From Saccharopolyspora shandongensis (GTDB lineage Bacteria > Actinomycetota > Actinomycetes > Mycobacteriales > Pseudonocardiaceae), in contig NZ_FNOK01000007.1 in NCBI RefSeq assembly GCF_900106995.1, positions 124,001-188,000 of the forward strand: a stretch of 64,000 nt of DNA. The letters are read 5' to 3'. A program made the position numbers and the translations under genes. Under the pieces are notes generated by a model that was given only the letters and a program-made list of their open reading frames with translations, did no database searches and was not told the DNA's origin. Numbering within the stretch: position 1 is the stretch's first letter; every line of letters begins with the position of its first letter. Positions 47,518 through 58,160 of the stretch are shown one piece after another.

Positions 47518-47802
47518 CAGTTTCAATTGAGGTTTTTCCAACCTCAGTTTGCGTGGCGGTGCGGGTAGCGGAACCTCAGAGGCTCCCTGGTCTGTGGGTG
47601 CCCCTCCTGATGTATGTCCAATACGCGGCGGAGGGGCCGTCCTCGCCGAGGGAACCCCGGAGGGGTGGGCACCGTGAACCCGCGGCGGTGCAAGTGTCGT
47701 AGGTGGGCTATGCGCCTGCGGCGCATGCGACACCCCATCGACGTGCACCTTTGCGACCCGCGACTGCGGGCCGACCAGGATGAAAAACGCTCATTGAAAC
47801 TG
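47518..47802 (+). repeat. 3'-end structured repeat, copy 3 (with inverted termini)
   Basis: The element begins CAGTTTCAATTGAGGTTTTT and ends GAAAAACGCTCATTGAAACTG's 20-bp mirror, giving near-identical inverted ends. It starts about 30 bp past the GGDEF-EAL stop, in the same orientation. It contains GCGGGTAGCGGAACCTCAGA, GTATGTCCAATAC (47612-47624), CCCCTC/GAGGGG arms and the hairpin ATGCGCC-TGC-GGCGCAT near 47709-47726. It is nearly identical to copy 5. Outside it lies a flanking sequence TGATCCG matching the palindrome at 53484. Confidence 0.9.
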
Positions 47803-47828
47803 GGATCCGGTTTCAGTGGAAACCAGGT

Positions 47829-47852
47829 GTGCAGTTTCAATTGAAACTGCAC
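47829..47852. terminator. 24-bp palindrome with TTTCAATTGAAA core
   Basis: GTGCAGTTTCAA and TTGAAACTGCAC form a perfect palindrome 12 bp beyond the GH15 gene end, between convergent genes. It has no loop or T tract, so termination as RNA would need a cruciform-like fold with the central bases unpaired. Confidence 0.75.
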
Positions 47853-47864
47853 GAGGTGCGGGGC

Positions 47865-49757
47865 TCAGGTGGTCGTGCGGGGGCCGTTGCGGCGGCTCTT
47901 GCGGTCCCGGGTGATGCCGCCGAAGAGGATCGCCGCCGAGTTCACCAGCGCCAGGTGGCTGAAGGCCTGCGGGAAGTTGCCGGTGAACCGGCCGTTCGCG
48001 CCGTCGTACTCCTCCGCGTACAGGCCGACGTCGTTGGTCAGGCCCACCAGCTCGGCGAACATCCGCTCCGCCTCCGCGCGCCGCCCGCCGTAGGCCAGCG
48101 CGTCGACCAGCCAGAACGAGCAGGCCAGGAACGCGCCCTCCCGCCCGGTCAACCCGTCGACCTCGCTGCGCCGATCACCGGTGCTGTACCGGTCGACCAG
48201 CACCCCGTCGTGCTGCAGCTCGCGCTGCACCGCCTCGACGGTGCGCACCACCCGCTCGTCGTCGCCGGGCAGGAACCCGACCGACGGCATCAGCAGCGTC
48301 GCCGCGTCCAGCGCCGTCCCGCCGTAGTACTGCGTGAACGCGCCGATCTCCGGGTTCCAGCCCCGCTCCAGGACCTCCGCGTGCACCGTGTCGCGGATCG
48401 TCCGCCACCGCTGCACCGGCCCCGGCAGCCCGTCCTCCTCCACGGCGCGGACGGCCCGGTCGAACGCCACCCAGACCATCACCCGCGAATGCGTGAAGTG
48501 GCGGTCCGGGCCGCGCACCTCCCACAGCCCTCGATCCGGCTGCTGCCAGATCTTCTCCAGGTGCCGCAGCATGCCGCGCTGCAACGCCCAGGTCTCCTCG
48601 CTCTCCGGCAGCCCGCGCTCGCGGGCCAGGTGCAGCATGTCCAGCACCTCGCCGTAGACGTCGAGCTGGATCTGCCGGAAGGCGGCGTTGCCGATCCGCA
48701 CCGGCCCGGTGCCGCGGTAGCCGGGCAGCCAGTCGGCCTCCCACTCCACCATGTGCCGCTCGCCGTTGACGCCGTACATGATCTGCAGGTCGGCCGGATC
48801 GCCGGCGACCGCGCGCACCAGCCAGTCGCGCCACGCCGCGGCCTCCTCGGAGCAGCCGAAGTTCTCCAGCGCCAGCAGGACGAGGGTGGCGTCGCGCAGC
48901 CAGCAGTAGCGGTAGTCCCAGTTCCGGTTGCCCGGCAGGGCTTCCGGCAGCGAGCTGGTCGGCGCGGCGATGACGCCGCCGGTCGGCGCGTAGGTCAGCG
49001 CCTTGAGGGTGGCCAGCGACCGGAACACCGCGGCCGAGTGCGGCCCGTCGTAGCTGATCTTCCCGGTCCACTCCCGCCAGAAGTCCTCGCTGTCCTGGGT
49101 TTCCTGCTCCGGATCCATCGGCGCGGGCAGGTCCCGCACGTCCGGCGACCACTGCATCACCCAGGACAGCCGCTGCCCGGCGCGCACCGTGCGCACCAGC
49201 TCGTGCGCCCGCTCGTGCTCGGCGCGCTGCGGCAGGACGTCGCCGCGCAGCACCGCGGTGTGCGGGCCGGCGACGGCGAGGATGTACTCGTCCAGCACCG
49301 GCTCGGTTTCGCGCACCCGGCGCACCCAGGGCACCGCGTCGCCGTAGGCGAAGCGGACCACCCAGCGGAGCTTGATGTCCACCTCGCCGTCGAGGCCTTC
49401 GACGATCCGCACCAGGCAGGGCTGGTCGTGCTGGTTCTTCTCGTGCGGCGGCATGCAGTCGATCAACCGGATCGCCCCGGCGTCGGTGCGGAACTCCGTC
49501 TCCAGCACCAGGGAGTTGTCCCGGTACCGGCGGCGGACCTCCTGCACCGGCGCGGTCGGCGCGATCTGCCAGTGGCCGTCCCGCCCGTCGCCGAGCAGGC
49601 GGGCGAAGCACGACGGCGCGTCGAAGCGGGGCAGGCAGAGCCAATCGATCGACCCGTCCTTGCCGACCAGCGCCGCCGTGCGGAGGTCGGACAGCAGGGC
49701 GTAGTCCTCGATGAGCCCTGGCCCTTGATCGCCCGTCACACTGCCGAGGCTAGGCAC
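47865..49757 (-). CDS. GH15 family glycoside hydrolase (trehalase/glucoamylase type)
   Basis: A 630-residue enzyme of family GH15. The N-terminal beta domain starts IEDYALLSDLRTAALVGKDG and SIDWLCLPRFDAPSCFARLL. The (alpha/alpha)6 barrel has GNRNWDYRYCWLRDATLVLL, HMVEWEADWLPGYRGTGPVR (general acid Glu region), DRGLWEVRGPDRHFTHSRVM and TGREGAFLACSFWLVDALA. Actinobacterial members of this length include trehalases. No signal peptide is present, so it acts in the cytoplasm, probably on trehalose. Start codon choice (ATG 49757) leaves a short unconserved tail. Confidence 0.92.
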   Translation of the reverse strand: MPSLGSVTGDQGPGLIEDYALLSDLRTAALVGKDGSIDWLCLPRFDAPSCFARLLGDGRDGHWQIAPTAPVQEVRRRYRDNSLVLETEFRTDAGAIRLIDCMPPHEKNQHDQPCLVRIVEGLDGEVDIKLRWVVRFAYGDAVPWVRRVRETEPVLDEYILAVAGPHTAVLRGDVLPQRAEHERAHELVRTVRAGQRLSWVMQWSPDVRDLPAPMDPEQETQDSEDFWREWTGKISYDGPHSAAVFRSLATLKALTYAPTGGVIAAPTSSLPEALPGNRNWDYRYCWLRDATLVLLALENFGCSEEAAAWRDWLVRAVAGDPADLQIMYGVNGERHMVEWEADWLPGYRGTGPVRIGNAAFRQIQLDVYGEVLDMLHLARERGLPESEETWALQRGMLRHLEKIWQQPDRGLWEVRGPDRHFTHSRVMVWVAFDRAVRAVEEDGLPGPVQRWRTIRDTVHAEVLERGWNPEIGAFTQYYGGTALDAATLLMPSVGFLPGDDERVVRTVEAVQRELQHDGVLVDRYSTGDRRSEVDGLTGREGAFLACSFWLVDALAYGGRRAEAERMFAELVGLTNDVGLYAEEYDGANGRFTGNFPQAFSHLALVNSAAILFGGITRDRKSRRNGPRTTT

Positions 49758-49781
49758 GTCGCCCGGCCCCGGCCACCGGTC

Positions 49782-50363
49782 TCAGCCGCGCTGCTCGGCG
49801 GCCTCGGTGAGGACCCGGTTCGGGATCACAGCCTGGATCGCGTCGTGCATGTTCAGCCCCAGGTCGAGCCCGCCCAGCAGGTCCGGCAGCGCGGCCCCGG
49901 GCACCCGGCGGAATCCCGGCCAGTCCGCGGGAACCCGGGCGGCCGAGGTGCAGGCCGGCACCAGCTGGCTGCCATCGGAGAGCTCCGCGGTGTAGAGCAT
50001 CGGGTCGTCCGCGCTCGGCGCGTAGAGCAGCACCTCGCCGTCGAGCACCGCCGCGGGCAGCTCGGACTCCGGCAGCTGGCCGGAGGCGATCTGCACCAGC
50101 ACCTGTTCCAGCTCGTTGGCGGGTTCCAGCTGGTTCGCCGTCATCTCGGACGGCTCGTACTTGTCGTTGAACTGGAAGTCCTCGTCGATCTCGCCGTCGG
50201 CGTCGATGCGGTAGGCGCCCACGATGCCCTCCGGCGGGACCTCCTCGCCTTCGGCGGCGTAGCCGGGATCGGCGATGTACAGCCAGCTGTTGGGGTTCTG
50301 CTTGGCGTGCTCCCGCATTTCGGCGCTGATCGGCGGGGCGGGACGGTCGGCGGGCTGGGACAT
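49782..50363 (-). CDS. type VII secretion system-associated protein (SseB-like)
   Basis: A 193-residue soluble acidic protein. The motif NPNSWLYIADPGYAAEGEEV and PPEGIVGAYRIDADGEIDED match proteins annotated near ESX loci in Pseudonocardiales, with a C-terminal SseB-like part (VLLYAPSADDPMLYTAELSD; TEAAEQRG). There is no signal peptide. No ESX core gene is near, so this copy is unlinked; the small exported pair at 12668-14158 is the only other ESX-related trait in the window. Start ATG 50363 is preceded by GGAGCTCCG-like purines. Confidence 0.6.
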   Translation of the reverse strand: MSQPADRPAPPISAEMREHAKQNPNSWLYIADPGYAAEGEEVPPEGIVGAYRIDADGEIDEDFQFNDKYEPSEMTANQLEPANELEQVLVQIASGQLPESELPAAVLDGEVLLYAPSADDPMLYTAELSDGSQLVPACTSAARVPADWPGFRRVPGAALPDLLGGLDLGLNMHDAIQAVIPNRVLTEAAEQRG

Positions 50364-50535
50364 CGGAGCTCCGTAGGTCTGTTCGGGCCCCGGCGGGAGT
50401 GCCGGAGCTCGCCCCCGAGGGTGCCAGCCCCGGCGGAGTACTCGGTGGACGGTCGGCGAACCAGCCATTCCGAGGTGCCGCCGCGACCCTTTCGGGCGCA
50501 AACTGGCCTGGGAGGGCGAGGGGTAGGAGGCGGCG

Positions 50536-50958
50536 ATGATCGGCCAGCGGGAAGCGTTGCGGATGTTCGGGTGCGAGGTCTTCGATCCGGAGGGCCAGCG
50601 GATCGGCATCGTCGGCCAGTTGTTCATCGACGACGACACCGAACAGCCGGCTTGGATCACCGTCCAAACTGGACTTTTCGGGACGAACGAGAGCTTCGTG
50701 CCGCTGGAGGGCGCGGCGTTCGACGGCGACACGCTCACCATCGCGGTCGACAAGGACGCCGTCCGGCGCGCGCCGCGGGTCAGCCTGCTGCAGGGCGATC
50801 TCCCGCTGGAGCAGGAGCGCGCGCTGTACCTCTACTACGGCATGACCTACGGCGTCGCCCCCGACGGCGCCGAGTCGATCGACGAGGTCGCCGAGGTCGA
50901 ACCCGAGTACGTCGAGGCCGTTCGCCTCCGCCTGCGACGCTGGGTCGCGGCCACCTGA
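50536..50958 (+). CDS. PRC-barrel-like domain protein
   Basis: A 140-residue protein with a PRC-barrel-type beta domain: FGCEVFDPEGQRIGIVGQLF, PAWITVQTGLFGTNESFVPL, DTLTIAVDKDAVRRAPRV. An acidic C-terminal tail follows (ESIDEVAEVEPEYVEAV). The family is linked to stress responses and RNA metabolism without a uniform role. The ATG follows GGAGGCGGCG. An intrinsic terminator ends the gene. Confidence 0.85.
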   Translation: MIGQREALRMFGCEVFDPEGQRIGIVGQLFIDDDTEQPAWITVQTGLFGTNESFVPLEGAAFDGDTLTIAVDKDAVRRAPRVSLLQGDLPLEQERALYLYYGMTYGVAPDGAESIDEVAEVEPEYVEAVRLRLRRWVAAT

Positions 50959-50990
50959 ATCGCTCAAAACAGGCTTTAAAGAACAAATCA

Positions 50991-51025
50991 CCGCGCCCGC
51001 CGGAAAACCCGGCGGGCGCGGTTTT
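50991..51025 (+). terminator. intrinsic terminator after the PRC-barrel gene
   Basis: CCGCGCCCGCCGG pairs with CCGGCGGGCGCGG around AAAA, followed by TTTT. Confidence 0.92.
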
Positions 51026-51198
51026 ACCTGCTCATTCCCGGTAGGCCTTCCAGAGATGGGAATTCGTTCACCCCACCGCCCGATTGTGTGGCGACAAATC
51101 GCCAACATCACCCGGACGAGTGTTTTCCCTGGTTACGTTCCGCTGCGAACCGCCTTTCGCTCGGCCCCACCCGAGCGAATGAACGTAGGAGGGGACAC

Positions 51199-52371
<1,173 letters not shown>

Positions 52372-52390
52372 TCCGGTAGCAGTGCGACAC

Positions 52391-52423
52391 GCGGGCCCTT
52401 CCTGGATCGCCAGGAAGGGCCCG
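52391..52423. terminator. hairpin after the protease gene
   Basis: GCGGGCCCTTCCTG and CAGGAAGGGCCCGT pair around GATCGC, about 20 bp past the stop codon. Confidence 0.88.
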
Positions 52424-52674
52424 TCCGCGCTTGACGTCGAGCCGCGCGGGAGCCTTTCCCGCTGCTTGGCGACTCGACGTCTATTGCTCCATCCGGGGGA
52501 TCTGGGGACGCGGCCAAAAGGGGTCAATCAAAGGTCGATCCACTGCATCCGGCGAAAGTCGGTTCCAGCGGTCGTTCCCGGTGGATACGTTGCCAACACG
52601 GGGGTGTTTCAGTGTCCGTCGCGGTGCCGGTGTCGAATCGGTACTGCTGGGGGCACATCGAGGAGGGGTGTGCC
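52424..52674. other. intergenic region before the LuxR-type gene
   Basis: About 250 bp between the protease terminator and the regulator start. It holds no convincing gene; GGAGGGG at 52664-52670 is the ribosome site of the next gene. An in-frame GTG at 52612 could add 21 residues to that gene. Confidence 0.5.
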
Positions 52675-53475
52675 GTGCTACCCGGATACACCGAGGAACT
52701 GACGCAGTCGCCGACTGCGGTGGACGAGCCGGCCAGGGAGACCGCCACGACCGAGCCGCTGACCGAGCGGGCGGTTCGGGCGCAGGTCGCGTCGGTGACG
52801 CGCGCCGCCCGGGCCCAGTCGGGCAACGGCGGCGTGCTGCAGGTCGTGCACGGGGCCAAGCGGGTCGGCTGGGCCGCGTACGAGCTGCAGCGCAACGCGA
52901 CGCAGCTGGTCCAGGGCGTGGCGAAGCCGCCGTACGTGACGACGGGTCCGCTGGACTCGCTGGAGTCGCGCAAGCTCGCCGAGGGCGTCCAGTACCAAGT
53001 GCTTTACGACCGGTCCGCGCTGGCGCGCCCGCCGCAGCTGGACATCACCACCAAGCTGGTCGCGATGGGCGAGCAGGCGCGGGTGATCCACATGGCGCCG
53101 ACGAAGCTGATCATGGTGGACAACGAGATCGCGCTGCTGCCGCTGACGGTGAGCGAGACCTCGGTGGAGAGCGCCGTGGTGGTGCGCAGCTCGGCGATGC
53201 TGGCGGCGATAGCCAGGATCTTCGAAGACCTGTGGCGCTTCGCGGCGCCGTTCACCGCGGACCAGGACCTGTCGGGACACGAGCTCCAGCCGACGGAGGA
53301 GGAGCGGTGGATCCTGTCGCTGCTCGCCTCCGGCGCCACGGACGACACGATCGGCAGGCTGATGGGCTTCAGCGCGCGCACGGCACACCGCCGGGTGCGT
53401 GAGCTGATCTCGCGGCTCGGCGTGGAAACCCGCTTCCAGGCAGGGATGCAAGCGGTCAAGCTCGGCTGGCTCTGA
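52675..53475 (+). CDS. LuxR-type helix-turn-helix regulator
   Basis: A 266-residue regulator. The C-terminal 65 residues are a LuxR-type HTH: EERWILSLLASGATDDTIGR then LMGFSARTAHRRVRELISRL. The central part (residues 60-195) contains YQVLYDRSALARPPQLDITT and KLIMVDNEIALLPL, which resembles the phospholipase-D-like sensor fold of TrmB-like actinobacterial regulators. There is no receiver domain, so it is not a response regulator. The GTG at 52675 is preceded by GAGGAGGGG. A TTTCAATTGAAA palindrome follows the stop. Confidence 0.85.
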   Translation: MLPGYTEELTQSPTAVDEPARETATTEPLTERAVRAQVASVTRAARAQSGNGGVLQVVHGAKRVGWAAYELQRNATQLVQGVAKPPYVTTGPLDSLESRKLAEGVQYQVLYDRSALARPPQLDITTKLVAMGEQARVIHMAPTKLIMVDNEIALLPLTVSETSVESAVVVRSSAMLAAIARIFEDLWRFAAPFTADQDLSGHELQPTEEERWILSLLASGATDDTIGRLMGFSARTAHRRVRELISRLGVETRFQAGMQAVKLGWL

Positions 53476-53483
53476 GCCCGGGG

Positions 53484-53515
53484 TGATCCGCAGTTTCAAT
53501 TGAAACTGCGGATCA
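53484..53515. terminator. 32-bp perfect palindrome with TTTCAATTGAAA core
   Basis: TGATCCGCAGTTTCAA and its exact complement meet 8 bp after the LuxR-type gene. The left half is identical to the left flank of repeat copy 3 at 47511, making this a likely empty-site equivalent. Confidence 0.85.
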
Positions 53516-53611
53516 TCGGCGTGTCGCACCCCGACATGCCGACGCCTGTGGACAACTTCCGCAATTTCAATTGCGTGTCCCTGGTCCGGAGGAGGGCCGT
53601 GCCCGGTGCCG

Positions 53612-53727
53612 GGAGTTCGGAGTCCGGGTCTGGAGTCAGGGTGCCTGGAGTCGGAGTGCCTGGAGTCCGGGTCTGGAGTCAGGGTGCCTGGAGTCGGAGT
53701 GCCTGGAGTCCGGGTCTGGAGTCAGGG
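53612..53727. repeat. 43-bp tandem repeat, about 2.5 units
   Basis: AGTCCGGGTCTGGAGTCAGG recurs starting at 53621, 53664 and 53707, exactly 43 bp apart, with TGCCTGGAGTCGGAGTGCCT between. The unit itself is built from TGGAGTC-like subrepeats. It ends about 35 bp before the next start codon and so includes that gene's promoter region. Confidence 0.93.
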
Positions 53728-53761
53728 GTTTGGGTGTCGGGTGCGTTCGTAGGCTTTGGGC

Positions 53762-54151
53762 ATGCCCAGTCGCCGTGCCGTTGATCCCCAGGAAATGCGC
53801 GATGCCGTGCTGGCCGTTCGGTCTTGGCTGGACGACGCGGCGCAGAAGCCCGCCCGGGCCGAGCTCGCCGCCGCCGTGCGGTTGAGCCTGCGGACGTTGG
53901 AGCAGGTCGCGCCCGGCAACAGCGTCGAGGTTCGGGTGCCGCCGTTCGCGGCCGTGCAGTGCGTCACCGGCCCGCGGCACACCCGTGGCACGCCGCCCAA
54001 CGTCGTCGAGACCGACCCGCGCACCTGGTTGCTGCTGGCGACCGGGCGGCTCGACTGGGCCGCCGCCGTGGAGCGCGGCGAGCTCACCGCCTCCGGCTCC
54101 CGCTCGGACGTTTCGCAGTGGCTTCCGCTGGTCCGGATCGACGAGCCGTGA
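53762..54151 (+). CDS. sterol carrier family (SCP-like) protein
   Basis: A 129-residue protein with AELAAAVRLSLRTLEQVAPG, VEVRVPPFAAVQCVTGPRHT and DPRTWLLLATGRLDWAAAVE. The last segment matches the end of SCP2-like domains (W-L-x-L-A-T-G-x-x-x-W). Its position directly before purF is conserved with mycobacteria (Rv0807 as I recall), so the function may be tied to the purine genes only by location. The ATG at 53762 is the natural start. No signal peptide. Confidence 0.75.
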   Translation: MPSRRAVDPQEMRDAVLAVRSWLDDAAQKPARAELAAAVRLSLRTLEQVAPGNSVEVRVPPFAAVQCVTGPRHTRGTPPNVVETDPRTWLLLATGRLDWAAAVERGELTASGSRSDVSQWLPLVRIDEP

Positions 54152-54237
54152 CCGAACCTGCACGTCGCGTCGATGGCGAACCGCGGATGAGATGGCGGAC
54201 ACGCATCGGGGCGGAGTTGGGCCGGTTGCCACCTGTT

Positions 54238-54283
54238 TACACTGAGGTGTAACTCCGGCTTCGTCCTCCAGGGAGTTCTCGGT
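54238..54283 (+). promoter_or_regulatory. putative purF promoter
   Basis: TTTACACT (with TACACT at 54238-54243) is a good -10 box about 40 bp before the GTG start at 54282; CCAGGGAG serves as ribosome site. The purF gene is therefore not leaderless. No convincing -35 is seen. Confidence 0.5.
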
Positions 54284-55868
54284 GGTCACCGACCGGCCCG
54301 AACCGGCAAACGCAAGTACCCCAACGGATCTCTCCAGCCTTGAGCGCGACATCCCCCGCGAGGAATGCGGCGTCTTCGGCGTCTGGGCACCCGGCGAAGA
54401 AGTCGCCAAGCTCAGCTTCTACGGGATCTTCGCCCTCCAGCACCGTGGCCAGGAGGCCGCCGGCATCGCCGTCGGCGATGGCTCGCAGGTGCTCGTCTAC
54501 AAGGATCTGGGCCTGGTCAGCCAGGTCTTCACCGAACAGACCCTGGCGTCGCTGCGCGGCCACGTCGCCGTCGGGCACGCCCGGTACTCGACGACCGGCG
54601 GCGGCAGCTGGGAGAACGCCCAGCCGACCTTCCGCACCACGGTCACCGGCAGTGGCCTGGCCCTGGGTCACAACGGGAACCTGGTCAACACGGCCGAGCT
54701 GCTGGAACGGGTCGTCGCCGAAGGCCTCGACACCACGGCCAACACGTCCTCGCCGGCCAACGGCTGCGAGCGGGCCACCAGCGACTCCGACCTGGTGACC
54801 GGCCTGCTGGCCGCGCTCGCCGTGGACAAGGGTCTTGAACAGGCCGCGATGGAGCTGTTCCCGACGGTCCGCGGCGCGTTCTCGATGGTCTTCTGCGACG
54901 AGCAGACGCTCTACGCCGTGCGCGACCCGCAGGGCGTCCGCCCGCTGGTGCTCGGCCGGCTGGAACGCGGCTGGGTGGTGGCCAGCGAGACGGCCGCGCT
55001 GGACATCGTCGGCGCGTCGTTCGTCCGCGAGGTCGAGCCCGGCGAACTGATCGCCATCGACGGGGACGGGCTGCGCTCCCAGCACTTCGCCAGCCCGAAG
55101 CCGAAGGGCTGCATCTTCGAGTACGTCTACCTGGCCCGCCCGGACACCACGATCTCCGGCCGCTCGGTGCACGGCACCCGCGTCGAGATCGGCCGCCGGC
55201 TGGCCAAGGAGCACCCGGTCGACGCCGACCTCGTGATCCCGGTGCCCGAGTCGGGCACGCCCGCGGCGATCGGCTACGCGCAGGCCTCCGGCATCCCCTA
55301 CGGCAACGGCCTGGTGAAGAACTCCTACGTCGGCCGGACCTTCATCCAGCCGTCGCAGACCATCCGCCAGCTCGGCATCCGGCTCAAGCTGAACCCGCTG
55401 CGCGAGGTGATCCGCGGCAAGCGCCTGGTCGTGGTGGACGACTCGATCGTCCGCGGCAACACCCAGCGCGCCCTGGTCCGGATGCTCCGCGAGGCCGGCG
55501 CGATCGAGGTGCACGTCCGGATCGCTTCGCCGCCGGTGAAGTGGCCGTGCTTCTACGGCATCGACTTCGCCTCCCGCGCTGAGCTGGTCGCCAACGGCCT
55601 GGACATGGACGGGGTGCGCCGCTCGATCGGCGCGGACAGCCTCGGCCACGTCTCGCTGGACGGGCTCGTCGCCGCCACCGAGCAGCCCCGCACCCGGCTG
55701 TGCGCGGCCTGCTTCGACGGCGACTACCCGATCCCGCTGCCGGAGGACGCCCGGATCGGCAAGTACCTGCTGGAGGGCCTCAACCAGGCCGAACGCGGTA
55801 TCGCGGGACCGGCCGAACCGGTGCTGCCGAGCAGCTACGGCGCGGCCGACGCGCTCCAGCGGCCCTGA
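54282..55868 (+). CDS. purF: amidophosphoribosyltransferase
   Basis: A 528-residue enzyme making phosphoribosylamine from PRPP and glutamine, the committed step of purine synthesis. A 28-residue propeptide ends before Cys29 (PREECGVFGVWAPGEE), the N-terminal nucleophile. The glutaminase domain has ALQHRGQEAAGI and GHARYSTTGGGSWENAQP. The transferase domain has LVIPVPESGTPAAIGYAQ, the PRPP loop LVVVDDSIVRGNTQRALV, and Cys ligands of a possible Fe-S cluster (KGCIFEYVYL, TRLCAACFDGDYP). GGGAG lies before the GTG. Confidence 0.97.
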   Translation: MVTDRPEPANASTPTDLSSLERDIPREECGVFGVWAPGEEVAKLSFYGIFALQHRGQEAAGIAVGDGSQVLVYKDLGLVSQVFTEQTLASLRGHVAVGHARYSTTGGGSWENAQPTFRTTVTGSGLALGHNGNLVNTAELLERVVAEGLDTTANTSSPANGCERATSDSDLVTGLLAALAVDKGLEQAAMELFPTVRGAFSMVFCDEQTLYAVRDPQGVRPLVLGRLERGWVVASETAALDIVGASFVREVEPGELIAIDGDGLRSQHFASPKPKGCIFEYVYLARPDTTISGRSVHGTRVEIGRRLAKEHPVDADLVIPVPESGTPAAIGYAQASGIPYGNGLVKNSYVGRTFIQPSQTIRQLGIRLKLNPLREVIRGKRLVVVDDSIVRGNTQRALVRMLREAGAIEVHVRIASPPVKWPCFYGIDFASRAELVANGLDMDGVRRSIGADSLGHVSLDGLVAATEQPRTRLCAACFDGDYPIPLPEDARIGKYLLEGLNQAERGIAGPAEPVLPSSYGAADALQRP

Positions 55869-55976
55869 GAATCGCACCGTTCCCGCACCCGGGTTCGCCA
55901 TCGGCGCGTAGCGTTGTCCGTGCTACACATGCGCGTCCGGCGAATCGCAAACTCGCACCAAGATGTGGAGCCAGTC

Positions 55977-57089
<1,113 letters not shown>

Positions 57090-57275
57090 CCTGTTTTCCA
57101 AACGCGTTCTGCGTGGCGGTGCGGGTGGCGGAACCTCAGGAGTCTTGTCGCTGTGGGATCCCCGACATCATGAATGACCAATTCACCACGTCGGGGCTGT
57201 CCTCGCGAGAAGACCTCTGAGAACCCGCGGTGGTGCCGGTTGCGCAGGTGGGCTAAGCGGCTTCGCCGCTTCAAA
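57090..57275 (+). repeat. 3'-end structured repeat, copy 4
   Basis: The element begins at the purM stop with GTTTTCCAAACGCGTTCTGC, then GTGGCGGTGCGGGTGGCGGA. Arms CCCCGAC and GTCGGGG are kept. The GTATGTCCAATAC hairpin has decayed to GAATGACCAATTC, which still pairs (GAAT/ATTC). The trailing hairpin AAGCGG-CTTCG-CCGCTT is different in sequence from copies 1 and 3 but pairs fully. Sense orientation to purM. Confidence 0.85.
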
Positions 57276-57734
57276 GATCGAGCGCGTTCACGGGCGCGGT
57301 TCGGGTTCTGTCCCGGGCCGCGCCCGAAACGTGTGATCACGACCGGGAATCCCGATGGGGTCTCGGTCGTTGAAACGAGTGCCGGCGTGCGCGCGTGCCC
57401 CCGGGCTCCAACTATCGCCTGCTGGGAATACCGTTCGGCTGGAGCCCAGTAGCGCCACCCGCCGAGAGGCGGCCCGCGCGCGCCGGCTCCGTCTTGCCCG
57501 CCGGACTTCCGCGCGTGCGTTCGCCTTTTCGCTCAGGCCTTTTCGGACGGCAGCACACAGACGTGAGTGGCGTCGCCGGTGAACCCGGCAACGCCACTCA
57601 CGGTGCTCCTCCTATGTGGGACTTGCGAACTCGTCAACCCCACCCGCTCCTTGACATCGGGTCAGACGAACGACTCCGACGTACCTCGCCGTCGAGCGAA
57701 CAGCTTTCAACCGCTGCCCTCGTGGAGAAGTGCT
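57276..57734. other. intergenic region between copy 4 of the repeat and the DUF3073 gene
   Basis: About 460 bp hold no recognisable gene. A hairpin at 57563-57602 is its only clear structure. Frames crossing the region are Arg- and Pro-rich and look non-coding. Confidence 0.5.
57563..57602. terminator. hairpin, CGTGAGTGGCG stem
   Basis: CGTGAGTGGCG pairs with CGCCACTCACG, with inner GCCGG/CCGGC partly pairing around TGAA. It may terminate DUF3073 or purM messages. Confidence 0.75.
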
Positions 57735-57923
57735 TCAACGTCGGTCGTAGTCGTAGTCGTCGTACCCATCGTCGCGCGAGTCATCGCGGTCCTCACGGGA
57801 CCACTCGCCGGACTCCGAGACGGACAGCTCGCGCTGCAACGCCTCTATGTCCATGGACGGGGAACTGTACTTCAGCTCGCGGGCCACCTTCGTCTGCTTG
57901 GCCTTAGCCCGGCCGCGCCCCAT
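57735..57923 (-). CDS. DUF3073 domain-containing protein
   Basis: A 62-residue small actinobacterial protein. It starts MGRGRAKAKQTKVARELKYS, then SPSMDIEALQRELS, and ends in an acidic and Tyr-rich tail (DDGYDDYDYDRR). This is the DUF3073 pattern: a basic, possibly nucleic-acid-binding start and acidic tail. It lies on the opposite strand after purM as in mycobacteria. The ATG at 57923 is the family start. Confidence 0.92.
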   Translation of the reverse strand: MGRGRAKAKQTKVARELKYSSPSMDIEALQRELSVSESGEWSREDRDDSRDDGYDDYDYDRR

Positions 57924-58160
57924 GGCTCGACCCCCTCGCACAGGGTTGCGGGGCGGACAGGGGAATGTCGGCCCCGCATGATCTCGACAACTTTTCCTGT
58001 AACTACCGTACCGTGTCGAGGCGGTTGAACGCGACGTGGTGCCATGACTGAGTGCCCGTGTCTTGGGTGACGTCCAACTCTCCCCCTCCGAACGCCCTTC
58101 CCGCACCTGTTTTCCCTGCCCGGAGAGCCAGCCGCAGGCGGTCCCGGGGCGCATGACACG

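Noticed and set aside
57174..57452. A 92-codon gene within repeat copy 4
   Set aside because: It starts in the repeat loop and continues into unrelated sequence; no ribosome site and no family.
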